This document shows positions 60,759 through 64,000 of a DNA stretch of 64,000 nt, in pieces. Numbering within the stretch: position 1 is the stretch's first letter; each line of letters opens with the position of its first letter. The DNA is taken from positions 6,009,205-6,073,204 of the forward strand of contig NC_087378.1 in the NCBI RefSeq assembly GCF_963675165.1, read 5' to 3'. Under the pieces are notes generated by a model. The model was not told the origin of the DNA and did not search any database. It was given only the letters and a program-made list of their open reading frames with translations. The translations under genes were made by a program, and so were the position numbers. Origin of the DNA: Halichondria panicea. Its lineage: Eukaryota; Porifera; Demospongiae; Suberitida; Halichondriidae.

Positions 60759-61003
60759 GTATACTGTGCTGGCACTAGCCGTATGATAGCCATGCCGGTG
60801 GTGAGGGGACAATGTATACTGTGCTGGCACTAGCCGTATGATAGCCATGCCGGTGGTGAGGGGACAATGTCTAATGTGTGCTAGCACTAGTCATGTGATA
60901 GCCATGCCGGTGGTGAGGGGACAATGTCTAATGTGTGCTAGCACTAGTCATGTGATAGCCATGCCGGTGGTGAGGGGACAATGTCTGATATGTGCTCTAG
61001 TGT
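60759..61003. repeat. 55-57-bp minisatellite, copy C
   Basis: Same unit number and order as in copy B. Confidence 0.9.
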
Positions 61004-61975
61004 TTTATGATTGTCAATAGTTGGGGGCAATGTCTGGTATGTGCTAGCACCAGCCGTGTTATAGCCATGTGATTTCAATGTATGTGGTAGCGCATGAGTA
61101 GCATTTGAAGCATGCAATTTACCCCATGATTGGCTTTTCCCTCTTTTACCATGTTGCCAGTTTTTTTGCGTGTTTTTTGCTCGGAATTTGCTACTGGTGC
61201 ACTGTACACCTGGAACTGTGTGGCCTCCGTTTGTTTGCTTACTTGGATGCACAAGTTCATTAATTTTGGCTTCCTGAATAGACGGACTCCCTAGTGGTCA
61301 GGGGTTTCTATGACAATACTACACCTCTCAAAAAAATAATGTACCAAAACAGAAATTTGGTTGTGAGTACAAAGCTTGATTTCAGCTGCTTAGTAAATTG
61401 TTGTGTACTACAATTATAGTTAATTAACATGTACCTACAGAGACACCTGTTTAGTGCATGCAGTCACGGACTAACATTACAGGTACGTGTGGCCAGCTAA
61501 CACATGCTATTGCTGGCTTTGGGACCTATTACATTGTAACCAGCTGTGTTATTGAGGGTGACCCCTGATGTTTATCATGTGGTAGTTGTATTACTGCATG
61601 TAGGATATGAGTCTGTCAATTCCACGGCTGATCTCATGGTAACCATAGAATGTGTGCCCAATACAATTGTTCGATATTTTTAGCCTCTTTGAGAATGACA
61701 TAGTTAACTGGACGGTGCTTGTGATTGACCTCTAGGGAAGTGGAAGCTTTGAGCTGTGAAATAGGACACTGCCTTAGTAACATGTGATTGTTTTGGAGCA
61801 CTTCCTATCAGTACTTTACCCACCCACTCATTTCCACTAAACCAGGTGAACCAAAACTGCCAGAGGCACATTACGTGCGTACAACATGCGCAACGTCCAG
61901 GCTATGAATATCATTAACAACCTGTTCTGTTAATGACCTCCAGTATAATCCTGACCCTAGCCAATTTGTATGAGT

Positions 61976-62150
61976 CTATAGCGTGTATATTTCGAGGGTA
62001 TAAATGTTCGCGGTTTTCGCTGATAAAGCATGTACCCCGAACATTTATAACCGCAAATTTTCGAGGCACTAAATTTTCAGATTTTTAGGTCAATCCTTGA
62101 AAACCTCAAACATTTCGTGCCTCGAAAATAACCAGCTATACGTACGGTAT
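61976..62150. mobile_element. MITE, TATAGC-TTTCGAGG family, copy C only
   Basis: The left end TATAGCGTGTATATTTCGAG and the right end TCGAAAATAACCAGCTATAC are inverted, with related inner words (AACATTTATAACCGC against ATAAATGTTCGCGGTT). It lies in the part of unit 3 that departs from copies A and B. Confidence 0.65.
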
Positions 62151-63969
62151 TAATCATTAACAGAAACATCAATCATCCTATTTGCTAGTCCCTCTGGCAT
62201 ACATGTACATATAATTATTAACATCTGAACTAGCTGGTCAGTAACTCTGTACGTAGTAACCTACTTTATGCAAATAGTGTGATGTGTTGTGCTAAAGATC
62301 CTTGTCTCATATGATATCAGCCCCCCGGCCTCTTACCATTTAAAGGCAGGTGGTAGCTACAGGTTAAGCCATGCCTCAACAGTGAAGTACAGCTGCATGT
62401 GACCTGTGGTTGCCTCTGGGCAAATTTTACTGGAAGTCCATATACAGCCATGTATCATCAGTCAAACTTTTAGAGAATTGTTTATTAAATACCTCCATGC
62501 ATGCATGACCTTTTTTCCCTGCAATACAATACAAAATGGCACATATTTTCAGTGTAAACTGACCATCAATATTAATTGGTTGGCATTCAAACTTTGTTGT
62601 ATAACTTAAGTTATTAAGATACGTAACAGTATATCCTATAGCGTGATTGTTTTGAGAGACAGGGAAGCTAGTGAACCCTGACCTTTCTTTGATGCCATAT
62701 TGTTTGTGGGGAGTTGGAGGACATTAGGTGAAAGTTGCAGGTGTGCGTTCTCATTGCTCCCATATAACACACATACAGTAATTGTGTCTACATTGAGGTG
62801 CTTAGTTTCTGTATCCCACGTATATAGGGTGAGGTCGACAAATACATTGAACAGCTGTTGTGTGTTCCCATAGTTTCTGTATCCCATCTTGTTATTGCCC
62901 ATAGTTTTCACATCCCATACATACAGGGTACAGAGTAGAGTTCATTGTCAGGGTTAGGTTTCCATAGCATTTGTTCAATATTATACAGATAGGGTATTGC
63001 TTTCCATGATATAGTGTTTGAAGATACGTTAAGACATTAGTTTATTGAAAATGTCAGTGTCTCCGCACAGTACAGTTACCATAACCCACTGGCTTTGTCA
63101 GCAAGAGTGATTCCTCACTTTAGAATCTAGGATGTAGCTGTATAATATAAACATGTACCAATAGTGAAGTACAGACTACTGCCTGTACACCCTACAGGCA
63201 TGCAGTTACCTTCAAACAATCTCTGTGTGTTATTGCCTGCAGCTTGAAGGTAGTACGTACATGTATTATATGTAGCATTACCAATTCAAAGTGTGCATGG
63301 TCCGATATTGTTGGATATCGCAACAATATCGATTCAATTTTGTTTGTTATGTGTGAAGCTTCTGGTTAAATCATGATGTTTCATATTCATTGACATAATT
63401 TATGATGTGTGTCCATATTCGCGATGATGTAGCCATTAAATTGTATGTATGTATTCATGATTGCTTAGTTCAAGATCAATCATAGTCCTAGTCTGTTGTG
63501 TCTCTTTGTTCTATCCGGTCCGTACCAGTCCATGCCGGATATGAAGTACAAACGTATATCGGTCGTTAACCATATAATGTTATTCATAGCTTTGAATCTA
63601 AGCACAAAATCTGTGACCCATAAAGTTTACAGGTGCTGTTGTATTGTGTAAAGTGCATTGGGGAGATTTAGCTGAGCTTAGGGATATTATTCATTGTAAT
63701 ATTGGTACGTGACCCATATAACCACTTCTTGTGCTGTGTACTGTGTACTGTACTTACTGTTATGTCTTTATGGGTCCATTATAATTATGTGCAACATGTG
63801 TAGTTATTGGTTGGGTCAATAACTAGGTAGGCTGTTTTGTGGAATCTGTTGCTGGATTAGAGCATATTGAATGGCTGAGGTCAGAGAGTGCAGTTACATA
63901 CACATTTGGTACGTAGATACATCAGTATGTTCTGATTGAGTCTCTGTATACTGTAGTGACATTTACGCA

Positions 63970-64000
63970 TACCGTATAGCTGGTAATTTTCGTGGGGCAA
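63970..64000. mobile_element. Left end of another MITE, cut by the window edge
   Basis: TACCGTATAGCTGGTAATTT and then TCGTGGGG match the terminal words of the elements at 33786 and 61976. Only about 31 bp are visible. Confidence 0.5.

Larger units (their letters stand above)
59229..61900 (+). pseudogene. Partial ADAM17 copy C, decayed
   Basis: Virtually identical to copy B up to about 61870 at an offset of 11,243 bp: exon 12-like at 59450, exon 13-like at 60094, and a transmembrane exon at 60579-60667 with the same lost acceptor. It then diverges. The tail exon is not reached with confidence inside the window. Confidence 0.85.
61901..64000. other. Diverged continuation of the third unit
   Basis: No gene. 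After a MITE and unrelated sequence, 63090-63900 again resembles 39590-40350 and 51060-51830 (for example TTTAGAATCTAGGATGTAGC) but with many more differences than copies A and B show to each other. Confidence 0.6.

Overview
The window is genomic DNA of an animal, not of a prokaryote. It holds spliced genes with short GT-AG introns, and the gene set (class I histone deacetylase, CC2D2A, FUT8, geminin, ADAM17) is metazoan. Geminin and ADAM17 point to animals in particular. The compact, AT-rich, intron-dense layout and the constant recurrence of the palindrome ACATGT/TACATGTA in introns would fit an early-branching animal such as a demosponge. That placement is inference and no species can be named. 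Exon joins were worked out by hand: every join listed for the five spliced genes keeps the reading frame and uses canonical splice sites, apart from one GC donor. I saw no rRNA, tRNA or CRISPR.

Layout, left half (1-32161). Five spliced genes are packed closely. (1) 1-3124 (+): 3' part of an HDAC1/2-type histone deacetylase with a long acidic, Pro/Lys-rich tail. (2) 3505-17574 (+): apparently complete CC2D2A, about 37 exons and about 1,690 residues, a ciliary transition-zone protein. (3) 17884-22876 (-): complete alpha-1,6-fucosyltransferase FUT8, 7 exons, 601 residues, convergent with CC2D2A. (4) 24247-25311 (-): complete geminin, 4 exons, 221 residues. (5) 25543-32161 (+): complete ADAM17/TACE-like sheddase, 15 exons, 855 residues. 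Geminin and ADAM17 are head to head, with 231 bp between their start codons, so they probably share a promoter. These are housekeeping and developmental genes with no shared pathway visible. FUT8 and ADAM17 both belong to the secretory route.

Layout, right half (32162-64000). This half is repeat-rich and dominated by a segmental duplication. The 3' part of ADAM17 (disintegrin-like, membrane-proximal, transmembrane and tail exons) recurs as three decayed fragments starting near 36.4, 48.0 and 59.2 kb. Between the fragments lies a roughly 6-kb spacer, present twice at an offset of about 11.24 kb and almost identical in the two copies. Each spacer carries an intronless Fic-domain (AMPylase-type) gene on the minus strand, two inverted hAT-like MITEs and an exon-like ORF with a membrane segment. 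The near-identity could mean a very young tandem duplication or two haplotypes wrongly joined by the assembler. Several MITE families, minisatellites and microsatellites lie in introns and spacers. One MITE is present in one duplicate and absent at the same site in the other.
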